From Prevotella melaninogenica (GTDB taxonomy: Bacteria > Bacteroidota > Bacteroidia > Bacteroidales > Bacteroidaceae): DNA of 64,000 nucleotides. Under the pieces are notes generated by a model. It had not been told where the DNA came from and ran no database searches. It saw nothing but the letters and a program-made list of their open reading frames with translations. The position numbers and the translations under genes are program-made. The DNA lies in the NCBI RefSeq assembly GCF_018128065.1, contig NZ_CP072360.1, forward strand, positions 438,501-502,500, in the 5' to 3' direction. Shown one piece after another: positions 34,308-43,525 of the stretch; position 1 is the first letter of the stretch, and every line of letters begins with the position of its first letter.

Positions 34308-36887
34308 TTAGAATCTTAGCTGTAAGCTGAGGAGTATTTCACGCCCTCGTAAGGGCAGGAATGTGTTGAAAGTATTGATTCCTACGTTCTGCGTAATGCT
34401 GTAAGATTTGCTGTTTAGCAGGTTTGTCCCCGATAACCTCAGTTCCCATACATTATTTATCTTGTAGTTGAAGTCACCATCCAGAAGTCCACAGGTATGA
34501 TAATGTCCATCTGTAATCTCATTTGTAAGATTATAGAACTTCATTTTCAATTCCATTTTCTTTGTCGGAAAGAGATAAATAGAGAGATTGGTTGTATAGG
34601 ATGAAAGAACATCCAACTTCATAATACTACTTCGTTCCCAGTAGTATTTAGCTGTAAAAGCTGCCGACAGGCGCATCCATGAAAGTTTCTGGAAGCTTGT
34701 GGTGAGCGTTCCAAAAGCGTTGTGAGAATGGTTATTGACCATAACACCCGATTGCGAAACAAGATAACTACCTCTGTTATATGTTGCATCAACCTTTAAG
34801 GACAAACCTATGGGGATGAAAGTCTTGTCCATCATAGCACTTATAGTCGTGTTATGCCGGTGGTTATTGCCTCTTACCCACGTCATAATTGTCATTGAGT
34901 CGTTGTATTCATAGTGGCTGTAAGCCTCGCTTCTTGTATCAGAATAGACAAGCGAAAGGTTTGCAAAGAGCATTGTTGCGAGGTTACGATAGCGGATATG
35001 GAACGATGTGTGCAGGTAGGTGGACTTGTAGATGTCATTTCCTGTTACCTGTATATTCCTATATCCCTCTCTTAAAGGTTTCAAGGTATAGAAGTCAAGA
35101 GAGTTGTCGTCTGCAGAGAATGATGATGAGAAGTTCAGCGTAAGTGTACTTGTCAGTACTTGTTGCAGTGTCAAATAGGGCTTAAATGCAATGAAGTTAC
35201 GCACAGACAGCTTGTTTTCCTTCTTTGAAAGGCTTATTCTTGTCCATTCTATGGGGAGTCCAAAGGTTACGTAGCTTTGCTTTTTGTATTTCCACGTGTA
35301 GCCCGGTTCGCCTTGTAACTTGAATGTACGATGATAGATATCATCTTGATAATTGTACGAGTTATTCCTGTAGTAAGCCTGTAAGGATATGTCCAAATCA
35401 TTTCCGAGTGTAGGGATAGAAGTCGTGATAACGTTGCGAGTCATAGTTGACCGTGTTGCAAAGGGTTCTGTAACATTATATAGTGGTAAGGAATCAGAAG
35501 CTGTTACCAGTTCTTCGCTACGATTAACGTATCTAACGAGTGAGCGAACTTGCAACATACTCTTTCCTAATTTGAAAGAAGAAGACAGATAATTCTTAAT
35601 ATAAGATGGCTTTATGCGTGTTTGTTCGGTAATTCCAATGCCGTTTGTTACGACTTGATTCTCGTTCGTCAGCCGTCCGAAAGAGTACTTAAGTTCGTCA
35701 GAAATGAACCTATGAGTACTGTTTTCTTCATACTTCAGTGATGGTACGATGCGAAATGTGCGCTGCTTCATCCATTCTGTGGTTTCCAACGTGGTGGGCG
35801 TAAATCCTCCGTAAAGGTTTGCTGTCGACTGGTTATATCCAGCGTGATCCTTATAAAAAAGAATGTTGCTGCGCAGTGTTACGTCTTTCGACAATGTAAT
35901 GATATTATTAAAACCTGCACTATAAGACTTGTTCTGCAGATATCTTTCCTGTGGAAGCGCCTCCTGACTTATGTTTTCAGACAGAACACCCTGCGGAAGC
36001 GGCTCGTATGCATCCAGATTATAGACATCAATATGTTCTTTAGTTTCCTTTGAAAGGTCTTTTCCTGTGTTACTCATCTTAGCAGAAACAAGTATTTGCG
36101 AATGTTTCATCACCTGTGTGAGGAATAGCTGGTTGTCCCAAACACTTGGTTTTATGCCTAAACCACCTGTAATCTCCCCAAAGGGACGAGCCTTGTGGTT
36201 CTTGTCGAGCCTGATGTTTAGGGCAGCAGACTCTGATGGTTTGCGCCCTTGCATCATCTTCACAGGTTGGTGATTCTCCAAAACTTCGACATTACGCACC
36301 GCATTGATAGGCATATTGCGGCTTGCCTGTGTATAGTTGTTGCCCATCAAGTCCTGTCCTTCAATATAAAACCGGTTGATAGCACGACCTTGATAAGACA
36401 CCGAACCGTTTTCAGCAACCTTGATTCCCGGTAGTTTCTTGAGCACATCTTCTAAATGACGGTCGCCCTTCTGTAGAAACGAACCGACGTTGTAGACCAG
36501 TGTGTCACCTTGTTTCCTTATAGGAGAGAGTTTTACAACGACTTCTTTTAGTTCAACTTGCTTAGGGGATAGTAGGATGATAGTCGGCTGCTTTTCCGCC
36601 TGACGGATGTCAGCAACGCCTATTTTCTGTTTACCGTAACCTATGAGTGTGAACATCAGTACATCCTCTTGGTGTGCTGTGAGGTTAAGGCAACCCTTTC
36701 TGTCAGCAATCTTATAACTCAGCATCTTGCCCTTTGAGTTTACAACACGGCACATCACATCTGCTAACGGTTGGAGGCTGGCAGAGTCCCTAACCTCAAT
36801 CGTCAGTTTTACCAGAGCTTCATCCTGCTGTGCAAAGAGGGTAAAGCAAGTGGAAACGAGGTAGAGTAAAAGAAATATCCGTCGCAA
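34308..36887 (-). CDS. TonB-receptor-like outer membrane beta-barrel protein
   Basis: 859 residues with a signal peptide (RIFLLLYLVSTCFTLFAQ). An N-terminal carboxypeptidase-like regulatory domain (LADVMCRVVNSKGKMLSYK) is followed by a plug-like region (LEDVLKKLPGIKVAENGSVSYQ then INRFYIEGQDL) and a long beta-barrel ending LRGREILLSLQLRF. It lacks the SusC signature and any SusD partner. It starts 4 bp after the GLPGLI gene, forming a two-gene unit often seen in Bacteroidota. The transported molecule is unknown. Confidence 0.85.
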   Translation of the reverse strand: MRRIFLLLYLVSTCFTLFAQQDEALVKLTIEVRDSASLQPLADVMCRVVNSKGKMLSYKIADRKGCLNLTAHQEDVLMFTLIGYGKQKIGVADIRQAEKQPTIILLSPKQVELKEVVVKLSPIRKQGDTLVYNVGSFLQKGDRHLEDVLKKLPGIKVAENGSVSYQGRAINRFYIEGQDLMGNNYTQASRNMPINAVRNVEVLENHQPVKMMQGRKPSESAALNIRLDKNHKARPFGEITGGLGIKPSVWDNQLFLTQVMKHSQILVSAKMSNTGKDLSKETKEHIDVYNLDAYEPLPQGVLSENISQEALPQERYLQNKSYSAGFNNIITLSKDVTLRSNILFYKDHAGYNQSTANLYGGFTPTTLETTEWMKQRTFRIVPSLKYEENSTHRFISDELKYSFGRLTNENQVVTNGIGITEQTRIKPSYIKNYLSSSFKLGKSMLQVRSLVRYVNRSEELVTASDSLPLYNVTEPFATRSTMTRNVITTSIPTLGNDLDISLQAYYRNNSYNYQDDIYHRTFKLQGEPGYTWKYKKQSYVTFGLPIEWTRISLSKKENKLSVRNFIAFKPYLTLQQVLTSTLTLNFSSSFSADDNSLDFYTLKPLREGYRNIQVTGNDIYKSTYLHTSFHIRYRNLATMLFANLSLVYSDTRSEAYSHYEYNDSMTIMTWVRGNNHRHNTTISAMMDKTFIPIGLSLKVDATYNRGSYLVSQSGVMVNNHSHNAFGTLTTSFQKLSWMRLSAAFTAKYYWERSSIMKLDVLSSYTTNLSIYLFPTKKMELKMKFYNLTNEITDGHYHTCGLLDGDFNYKINNVWELRLSGTNLLNSKSYSITQNVGINTFNTFLPLRGREILLSLQLRF

Positions 36888-36891
36888 GATG

Positions 36892-37752
36892 TTATTCTAA
36901 TTCTATCGGATTGTAAGGCTTTGCGTTAACTGTTGCTGCAACATCAGCCGATACAGTAATGCTTCCATCTCCTGTCAAGGCTTTTACTGGGTCAGCACAA
37001 TAGTTCTTATACATTTGTCTGACAGCTTTTCGGGTACTCTTGGTCACGGCACTTTTATCGTACATATAAATAGGAGCATAGTCCTTTACTTTCTGTAATC
37101 CAGTTAGAGTGAAAGAAAAATTGTCCTCTGTGTCCTGCACTTTAAAGATGAGTCCGGGTAGTCCACAGAACTTATAGGGTCCGTAAGGCAGTTCTACTTC
37201 AGGTGCATACCAAGCTATGTAATCACGCCCGAAGAGCCTTGTTTTTGCCTTCTGACACTGATATCCAGCAATAGTACTATCTCCTTGCAGTAATTCCCAT
37301 TTTAGTTGAGGAGCATCTTCTTCGTATTGATATCTTTGAAGTCCTCCTGCCTTACATTGGATAAACTCTTTTTTTGTCTCTCTATTCAGCAGGATGAGTT
37401 CTTGAAATCCTATGCTTTTTAAAGCTCCGATAAGTTTAGGACCCGATGAAGTTACTTGGGATTCTCCTTTTGATATAGATGCGGAGATGGAGTCGAAAGT
37501 AAGTTGTCCATAGTCGATGAACATATTGTACAGCTTACCTATCCTTAGAATTGTGTTTGCCGTACGTTTAGCATTTGGATACTTTGCGTCTTTAGCATAC
37601 TTGTATTCATAGACTATCTGGTATTGTGCAGATTCATATTGCACAGTTTTAGTCGAATCCCATCGCCCTTCTAATTTAGAGAAGTCCAGTGTTTGGGCAG
37701 ATAGACAAGTCGTGTTGACGAGAAGAATAAGTAATATTATGTTTTTCTTCAT
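36892..37752 (-). CDS. GLPGLI family protein
   Basis: 286 residues with a signal peptide (MKKNIILLILLVNTTCLSAQ). The name-giving motif is FCGLPGLIFKVQD near residue 200, preceded by GYQCQKAKT and IAWYAPEVELPYGPY. The family is common in Bacteroidota and is usually encoded next to a TonB-receptor-like protein, as here (4 bp apart); its role is not known. A -7 box lies about 115 bp upstream. Confidence 0.9.
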   Translation of the reverse strand: MKKNIILLILLVNTTCLSAQTLDFSKLEGRWDSTKTVQYESAQYQIVYEYKYAKDAKYPNAKRTANTILRIGKLYNMFIDYGQLTFDSISASISKGESQVTSSGPKLIGALKSIGFQELILLNRETKKEFIQCKAGGLQRYQYEEDAPQLKWELLQGDSTIAGYQCQKAKTRLFGRDYIAWYAPEVELPYGPYKFCGLPGLIFKVQDTEDNFSFTLTGLQKVKDYAPIYMYDKSAVTKSTRKAVRQMYKNYCADPVKALTGDGSITVSADVAATVNAKPYNPIELE

Positions 37753-37865
37753 TTTGATTGGTTTTTAAGTTTGAACATTTTGAGAAAGATTCAAAGTCTG
37801 TTATTTTATAAAGTTGTTTTATTGTTTGTCCTACAAAGTGTCTTTTCTTCTAATTCTTATTGCTG

Positions 37866-37873
37866 CAAATATA
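37866..37873 (-). promoter_or_regulatory. -7 box for GLPGLI operon
   Basis: TATATTTG on the minus strand. Confidence 0.5.
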
Positions 37874-38109
37874 TAAAATTATCGGGCATTTATCAAGTCT
37901 ATTTCTATTTTTTCATACTTTAATGTTTAATATTGTCGTTTGCTAAAACTTAAACAACATATTCCTTATACTGAATCTCTTTTCGATAGATAGTATTGTG
38001 TTGTCTTTGTAAAAGTAAGCCTCCTAACCAAGTAAGATTTGTTTTCTTATGGTAGTATAGTCCTTTTTAAGCCATAAATTACCCGTACACCAGTAATATA
38101 TTACAAGGG

Positions 38110-38173
38110 TGTTAGCCCTCCGCACCATTGGTGCTTACCGTCAACACCACACGTGCTGAGCAACAGCACATGG
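38110..38173 (-). repeat. Family A GC-rich intergenic repeat, copy 3
   Basis: On the minus strand GTGCGGAGGGCTAAC and AGCACGTGTGGTGTTGACGG units. It lies between the divergent GLPGLI and kinase-like genes. The rest of this 670-bp gap shows only the two promoters. Confidence 0.6.
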
Positions 38174-38372
38174 GCATAAGATGGGAAAAGAGAATCCTGA
38201 TAGTACTTATAAGAAAATATATAAGACACAAATGAATAACTTATATATGGAAAGTGTTTACCAGTAGGACTAATTTATTAATTACGATTAAGTTTCTTTA
38301 TCCGTAAAATGAGAAGAATTATAATAAGGCATTTTAAGTTCTTCTTTTCTGTCTTATCTCGTTTTTTTTTAC

Positions 38373-38380
38373 TACTTTTG
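38373..38380 (+). promoter_or_regulatory. -7 box for kinase-like gene
   Basis: TACTTTTG, 41 bp before the start codon. Confidence 0.5.
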
Positions 38381-38421
38381 TACACAAAAGACGTAAAGTT
38401 AATTAAAACCTACGAATATTA

Positions 38422-39621
38422 ATGAGTGAGAACAAACTTTCCACTAACGAACAGGCACAGACTGCCGATGCTCCTGTAAAGGCCAGTTATACTGAATATA
38501 AGGTTATCCCATCGCAGGGATATTGTATGATTGTGAAGTGTCGCAAGGGCGACCAGATAGTCGTATTGAAGACTCTGAAGGAAGAATACCGTGAGCGTGT
38601 ATTGCTTCGTAATGCCTTGAAGCGCGAGTTCAAGCAGTGTCAGCGGCTCAATCATTCGGGTATTGTACGCTATCAAGGCTTGGTAGAGGTTGATGGTTAC
38701 GGACTTTGCATTGAGGAAGAGTATGTAGAAGGACGTACTTTACAGGCTTATCTCAAGGAAAATCATACAGATGACGAGAAAGTTGGTATCGTTAATCAGA
38801 TTGCCGATGCATTGCGTTATGCTCATCAGCAGGGTATTACTCATCGTAATATTAAGCCCTCAAACGTACTTATTACAAAGCAGGGTGACTATGTAAAACT
38901 CATTGATTTCAGTGTTCTTTCACCTGAAGATGTGAAGCCTACAGCTGATACAACGCGCTTTATGGCACCAGAGTTGAAAGACCAGACGATGGCAGCCGAC
39001 GGTACAGCTGATATCTATTCGCTTGGTACCATAATGAAGGTGATGGGACTGACATTGGCTTACAGTGAGGTTATCAAGCGTTGCTGTGCGTTTAAGAGAA
39101 GCGATCGTTATAGCAATATTGACGAACTCTTTGGCGATTTGAACCATGAAGGTTCATCATTTAGTATGCCAAAGATAGGTAAGGGCACCGTTGTGTTAGG
39201 TTTGATTATCGCTGTTATTGTCGGAGTTGGTGCATTGCTTTATAACTATGGCGGTGCATTGGTTGATCAAGTCGGTAAGATAGATGTGTCATCTGTCTTT
39301 AAATCTGATGCCGAAACAGCTCCAGAAGATACTATGAGGGTTAATGTAGCAGAGCAGGCTGATAGCCTTTCTACTGAAGCTGAGGCTCCTGCAACTGGTA
39401 AGCTTGCCTTTATGAATAAGATGAAGCCAGCCCTTTATAAGGACCTTGACGATATCTTCGAGAAGAATTCTGCTGATAGAGCACAGCTGACGAAAGCTAT
39501 CAAAACTTACTATCGTGGGCTGATTCATGCTAACGACACACTCGATAATGAGCAGCGTGCTGAGGTAGACCGCGTATTTGGCGATTACGTAAAGCAGAAG
39601 AAGGCAGCATTAAATCAATAA
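38422..39621 (+). CDS. Membrane-bound Ser/Thr kinase-fold protein, probable pseudokinase
   Basis: 399 residues. The kinase fold spans about residues 25-230: Lys50 in VVLK, a helix-C Glu near 69, HRNIKPSN at 141-148, IDFSVL near 161 and MAPEL near 181. The catalytic Asp of HRD is Asn143, and DFG reads DFS with the Asp kept. The Gly-rich loop is not recognisable. One membrane segment (TVVLGLIIAVIVGVGALLY, about 256-274) leads to a ~125-residue external domain of unknown fold. The substitutions suggest weak or no phosphotransfer, with a scaffold or sensor role; activity is not excluded. Confidence 0.8.
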   Translation: MSENKLSTNEQAQTADAPVKASYTEYKVIPSQGYCMIVKCRKGDQIVVLKTLKEEYRERVLLRNALKREFKQCQRLNHSGIVRYQGLVEVDGYGLCIEEEYVEGRTLQAYLKENHTDDEKVGIVNQIADALRYAHQQGITHRNIKPSNVLITKQGDYVKLIDFSVLSPEDVKPTADTTRFMAPELKDQTMAADGTADIYSLGTIMKVMGLTLAYSEVIKRCCAFKRSDRYSNIDELFGDLNHEGSSFSMPKIGKGTVVLGLIIAVIVGVGALLYNYGGALVDQVGKIDVSSVFKSDAETAPEDTMRVNVAEQADSLSTEAEAPATGKLAFMNKMKPALYKDLDDIFEKNSADRAQLTKAIKTYYRGLIHANDTLDNEQRAEVDRVFGDYVKQKKAALNQ

Positions 39622-39872
39622 GATACAGACACGGCAGAGGTAAGAGCTAAGTCACGTTGACGTGATGTTTGCTCTACTCGGAAGTAGTGTTTATAGAAGG
39701 CTGGGGCAGAGGCTGTGCTTTCTTTCAGAACCTTGAGAGGACATGAGAGGAAGACAGTGTCTGCCCTTGTTAGCTTTCGTATGTAGGTATGTGTTTTGTT
39801 GTCGACAAATGAATGATAACTACTGTAGCTATAATCCATGAATAGCTGTAGGATATATAATAAACAAAAAGA

Positions 39873-40604
39873 ATGAAACGAATCTTTTATATGCTCTTTG
39901 TAGCCTCGCTGTTTGTTAGTAGCGTACAGGCACAGATGCCAACAGAGAGTCGTCGGCAGGCTGCTGGTCGGTCCATGGAACAACAGGGACTGGTTAATAT
40001 TAAGCATGTGGACCCTTCTATCAAGGTGGCTTTGATGTATGCACGTACGGATAACTTCTGTAATCGTGTACTCTATCATGACCTACGTGATGCCTACGTG
40101 CTGCCCGCTTGTGCTGATGCATTACGTAAGGCACAGGCTGAGTTGAAGCGTCGTCGACCCGATTTAAGCCTGTGTATCTTTGATGCTACACGACCAATGA
40201 GCGTGCAGCAAACGATGTGGGATGCTGTGAAAGATACGCCAAAATACTTCTATGTGTCTAATCCTGCCCACGGAGGTGGTATGCACAACTATGGGATGGC
40301 TGTAGACATTAGTATCTGTAAAGCATCTTGGAACGATGCAACATGGCGTGATGGTGCTACGAGCTGTTCGATTGATACGATACCAATGGGTGTGAAAGTC
40401 GACCACATGGGTATAGCCAGTCATATTGATAAGGAGGCTGACCTCGTCTCTCGTCGTCTTATTTCTCGTGAGGCATTAGCCAACCGCCGACTTCTTCGTG
40501 AGGTGATGAGTGCTGCTGGTTTCATGCCTCTGCGTATCGAGTGGTGGCACTTCAACCTTTGTACAAGAGCTTGGGCAAAGAAGAATTTGAGGGTGGTGAG
40601 GTAA
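39873..40604 (+). CDS. D-Ala-D-Ala dipeptidase, M15D (VanX/DdpX-like)
   Basis: 243 residues with a signal peptide (KRIFYMLFVASLFVSSVQAQ). Zinc-site motifs: MHNYGMAVDIS supplies His and Asp and IEWWHFNL supplies the catalytic Glu and third ligand. FDATRPMSVQQTMW carries the substrate-binding Arg region. It should cleave D-Ala-D-Ala dipeptides in the periplasm, recycling wall material. No vanH or vanA is nearby, so vancomycin resistance is not implied. About 250 bp of unremarkable sequence precede it. Confidence 0.88.
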   Translation: MKRIFYMLFVASLFVSSVQAQMPTESRRQAAGRSMEQQGLVNIKHVDPSIKVALMYARTDNFCNRVLYHDLRDAYVLPACADALRKAQAELKRRRPDLSLCIFDATRPMSVQQTMWDAVKDTPKYFYVSNPAHGGGMHNYGMAVDISICKASWNDATWRDGATSCSIDTIPMGVKVDHMGIASHIDKEADLVSRRLISREALANRRLLREVMSAAGFMPLRIEWWHFNLCTRAWAKKNLRVVR

Positions 40605-40610
40605 AAAAAG

Positions 40611-40651
40611 AAGCCTCACCCCCGCCCCTCTCCAAATGGAGAGGGGAGTGA
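40611..40651 (+). repeat. Family E GC-rich palindrome, inverted partner of 40811-40852
   Basis: A 41-bp unit with CCCCTCTCC-AAAT-GGAGAGGGG at its core. It is almost identical to the reverse complement of the unit inside the next gene, so the two form a long inverted repeat with a 159-nt loop containing the start codon at 40730. Confidence 0.8.
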
Positions 40652-40729
40652 TTACCGACTTTGCTACAGTATTAGCATGGTAAGAATAAAATTCTAAGGA
40701 CTATTAAGGCAATGCAAATATAGGATTAG

Positions 40730-42049
40730 ATGAAGCAAAAAAACGATATAAGTCATTCAGAACTACTACTGCCAAGATATGTGCGGGACGTTCTAAGCGA
40801 ACATAACATTTCACTCCCCTCTCCACTCGGAGAGGGGTTGGGGGTGAGGCTTCTTGCTCTCCAATCCCACCGCTACCCTGATATTGATATGCCCTTCCTC
40901 CTTGACCAGCTTTCTGGATGGCAGACAGCACGCACGAAACTGCCGTCGTGGGCAGCGAATGAGGATATCATCTACCCACCGCATCTATCAATGGAACAGT
41001 GTTCAAGTGAGCAGACAGCGGAGTATAAGGCACGACTTGTTACACGTCTCGTTGGGACAGGTACTTCTGTTTCTTCCAGTCTTTGTGACCTCACAGGTGG
41101 CTTTGGCGTTGATTTCTCGTTTACGGCACGTGCTTTTGAACGTGCAATCTACGTCGAACAGCAGGAGAAGTTATGTGCGTTAGCACGTCATAACTTCCAT
41201 GCTTTAGGCTTAACACAAGCCGAAGTGGTCAATGATGATGGTACAGTCTATCTCCATCAGCTTGACCATGTGGCTGTGTTATTCCTCGATCCTGCCCGCC
41301 GTAATGAGCAAGGAGGTAAGACAGTGCTGATAAATGATTGTTCACCTGATGTTTTGGCGTTGGAAGAAGAATTCTTAGAGAAGGCTGATACGATTGTTAT
41401 AAAGCTGTCACCAATGCTTGATTGGCATCGTGCTGTGGACGAACTCAATCATTTGGGCGATGTTGTTCGAGAGGTTCACATTGTTTCTGTACGCAATGAA
41501 TGTAAGGAGTTGCTGCTTGTTTTGCAGAAGAATAAAGGTATAACAGAGGATAAAATGGCTGTGGAAAAAGCCATACAAGTGTTCTGCGTGAATGATGATT
41601 GCATTGTCTCTTATTCCCTTAATGAGGCTTTATGTACGTCACAGCGCATCGGATCGACTCTTCCAGTGTGTGGTCAATACCTCTATGAACCTAATGCTTC
41701 CTTGATGAAGGCAGGTTGCTTTGCACTACTCACAACTCGTTATCCACTTTCAGCATTAAGTTTGAATTCTCACCTTTTTGTCTCTGACGAGGTTATTGAT
41801 GATTTCCCAGGGCGAAGGTTCGAGATAACAGCGGTTTCATCGTTCAATAAGAAGGAACTACGACGTAGTCTTTCAGGGATAGAAAAAGCCAATCTTGCTG
41901 TGCGTAACTTCCCCATGAACGTTGCCGATTTGCGCAAACGATTAAAGATAAAGGAAGGGGGAGAGGTCTACCTCTTTGCAACCACAGATACAGAAAGCAA
42001 TCACCTGCTTTTCGTTTGCAAGAAAACAGCGATACTAACAAAAAAGTAG
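40730..42049 (+). CDS. Class I SAM-dependent methyltransferase with THUMP-like domain
   Basis: 439 residues. The SAM-binding motif is CDLTGGFGVDFSFTA near residue 121. LPSWAANEDIIYPPHLSMEQ before it and LFLDPARRNEQGGK then VIKLSPMLDW after it match a Bacteroidota methyltransferase family of unproven (probably RNA) substrate. The C-terminal region (SFNKKELRRSL, then AVRNFPMNVADLRKRLKIKEG) is the THUMP-like part. Residues about 28-42 (LPSPLGEGLGVRLLA) are encoded by a family E palindrome and look inserted between EHN and ALQSHRYP. Translation may be influenced by pairing with the inverted copy upstream. Confidence 0.85.
   Translation: MKQKNDISHSELLLPRYVRDVLSEHNISLPSPLGEGLGVRLLALQSHRYPDIDMPFLLDQLSGWQTARTKLPSWAANEDIIYPPHLSMEQCSSEQTAEYKARLVTRLVGTGTSVSSSLCDLTGGFGVDFSFTARAFERAIYVEQQEKLCALARHNFHALGLTQAEVVNDDGTVYLHQLDHVAVLFLDPARRNEQGGKTVLINDCSPDVLALEEEFLEKADTIVIKLSPMLDWHRAVDELNHLGDVVREVHIVSVRNECKELLLVLQKNKGITEDKMAVEKAIQVFCVNDDCIVSYSLNEALCTSQRIGSTLPVCGQYLYEPNASLMKAGCFALLTTRYPLSALSLNSHLFVSDEVIDDFPGRRFEITAVSSFNKKELRRSLSGIEKANLAVRNFPMNVADLRKRLKIKEGGEVYLFATTDTESNHLLFVCKKTAILTKK
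40811..40852 (-). repeat. Family E GC-rich palindrome inside the methyltransferase frame
   Basis: A 42-bp unit with core CCCCTCTCC-ACTC-GGAGAGGGG, read in frame as SLPSPLGEGLGVRL without a stop. Inverted relative to 40611-40651. Confidence 0.85.
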
Positions 42050-42180
42050 AAGGTGTCATGAGATATTATCTATCATTATAATAAATGATTATTGTGGTTT
42101 TAGTGAATGCTTAGGAACTATTTAATAAATGATGTTTTGCAAGTATGTTAAGCATAAACTGGAGTTGTCTTAATGATAAA

Positions 42181-42253
42181 CACATATGGTGCGGATGGTT
42201 AGCACGAGTGGTGCGGATGCTTAGCACATATGGTGCGGATGCCTAACACGAGT
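42181..42253 (+). repeat. Family A 22-bp tandem repeat, copy 4 (best preserved)
   Basis: Three consecutive 22-bp units, each GGTGCGGATG followed by a TTAGCAC or CTAACAC block and a GAGT or ATAT joint, in an otherwise empty gap about 75 bp before the next -7 box. Confidence 0.85.
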
Positions 42254-42327
42254 CCTTATGACTGAGTAGCAGGATAGTAATAGTCAATAAAAAGGAGCGT
42301 AAATTTGCCAATCTACCTTTTTTTTAG

Positions 42328-42335
42328 TACTTTTG
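42328..42335 (+). promoter_or_regulatory. -7 box for GNAT gene
   Basis: TACTTTTG, 41 bp before the start codon. Confidence 0.55.
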
Positions 42336-42376
42336 CATGTTTAAGATTAGGAAAATAACGAATTTTAAAATACTAA

Positions 42377-43525
42377 ATGTCATCAGTTCAGATAAAGAGA
42401 GTCGAAACGAAGAAAGACTTAAAGGATTTCATTGAGTTTCATTATGATCTCTATGAGGGCGATCAGTATGATGCCCCAAACCTCTATAGCGATGAGTTGA
42501 AAACGCTGTCAAGAGACAAGAATGCTGCTTTTGACTTCTGCGAAGCTGAGTATTTCCTCGCCTTGAAAGAGGGGAAAGTGGTGGGTCGTGTGGCTGCCAT
42601 CATCAATAATAAGGCAAACGAGAAATGGGAGAAGAAAGATGTTCGCTTCGGTTGGATAGACTTCATTGACGATATAGAAGTGTCAAAAGCTCTGTTGAAG
42701 GCTGTTGAAGACTACGGCAAAGAGAAGGGCATGACCTCTATTGTTGGTCCACTTGGCTTCACAGATATGGACCCAGAAGGTATGTTGACATGGGGCTTTG
42801 ATCAGCTCGGTACAATGGCAACTATCTATAACTACGATTATTATCCAAAGCACATGGAGAAACTTGGTGGCTGGGAGAAGGATAATGACTATGTAGAATA
42901 CCGTCTTGATGTTCCAGAAACAGCGCCAGAGAAATATACGAAAATTGCTGAAATGGTAGAGAATCGTTATAATCTACGTATTCGTAAGTTGACTAAGAAG
43001 GATATTTTCGAAGGAGGTTATGGCAAGAAACTATTCGACTTAATCAATGTGACTTACTCGCATTTGTACGGATTTTCTGAATTGACTGAACGCCAGATAA
43101 ACCAGTACGTCAATATGTATTTCCCATTTGCCGACCTTGATCTCATTACAGTTATAGAGGATGGCAATAAAGATAACCAGTTAGTTGGTCTTGCTATTAC
43201 CATACCATCGTTGACACGTGCCTTGCAAAAATGTCATCGTGGACGTCTTTTCCCATTTGGATGGTGGCATATTCTACGTGCAATAAAGTTCCATAAAACA
43301 GATGTCGTAGACCTTCTTTTGATAGGTGTTCTTCCGGAGTACCGTGCAAAGGGAGCGAATGCACTTGTCTTTGCTGACCTCATCCCACGCTATGTGAAAT
43401 ATGGCTTTAAGTGGGGTGAGACACATGTAGAGATGGAGACCAACGAAAATGTACAGAGTCAGTGGGGTCCATTAGACCCAATTATGCACAAGAAGCGCAG
43501 ATGCTACAGGAAAGCTATTGGGTGA
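42377..43525 (+). CDS. GNAT-like N-acetyltransferase family protein
   Basis: 382 residues with two acetyltransferase-fold-like halves. The N-terminal half has EYFLALKEGKVVGRVAAIIN (strand 4-5 pattern). The C-terminal half has DLLLIGVLPEYRAKGANALVF, matching the Q/R-x-x-G-x-G/A CoA loop in a modified form. GPLGFTDMDPEGMLTWGFD is characteristic of this Bacteroidota protein. Substrate unknown. It is monocistronic, and its 3' end is followed by family D words that run up to parE. Confidence 0.75.
   Translation: MSSVQIKRVETKKDLKDFIEFHYDLYEGDQYDAPNLYSDELKTLSRDKNAAFDFCEAEYFLALKEGKVVGRVAAIINNKANEKWEKKDVRFGWIDFIDDIEVSKALLKAVEDYGKEKGMTSIVGPLGFTDMDPEGMLTWGFDQLGTMATIYNYDYYPKHMEKLGGWEKDNDYVEYRLDVPETAPEKYTKIAEMVENRYNLRIRKLTKKDIFEGGYGKKLFDLINVTYSHLYGFSELTERQINQYVNMYFPFADLDLITVIEDGNKDNQLVGLAITIPSLTRALQKCHRGRLFPFGWWHILRAIKFHKTDVVDLLLIGVLPEYRAKGANALVFADLIPRYVKYGFKWGETHVEMETNENVQSQWGPLDPIMHKKRRCYRKAIG

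Noticed and set aside
39873..40604. VanX-type vancomycin resistance
   Set aside because: The M15D dipeptidase has a signal peptide and no vanH, vanA or vanRS neighbours; wall recycling is more likely.
42181..42253. 22-bp direct repeats resembling a CRISPR array
   Set aside because: Units are directly adjacent with no unique spacers, are degenerate, and no cas gene is in the window.
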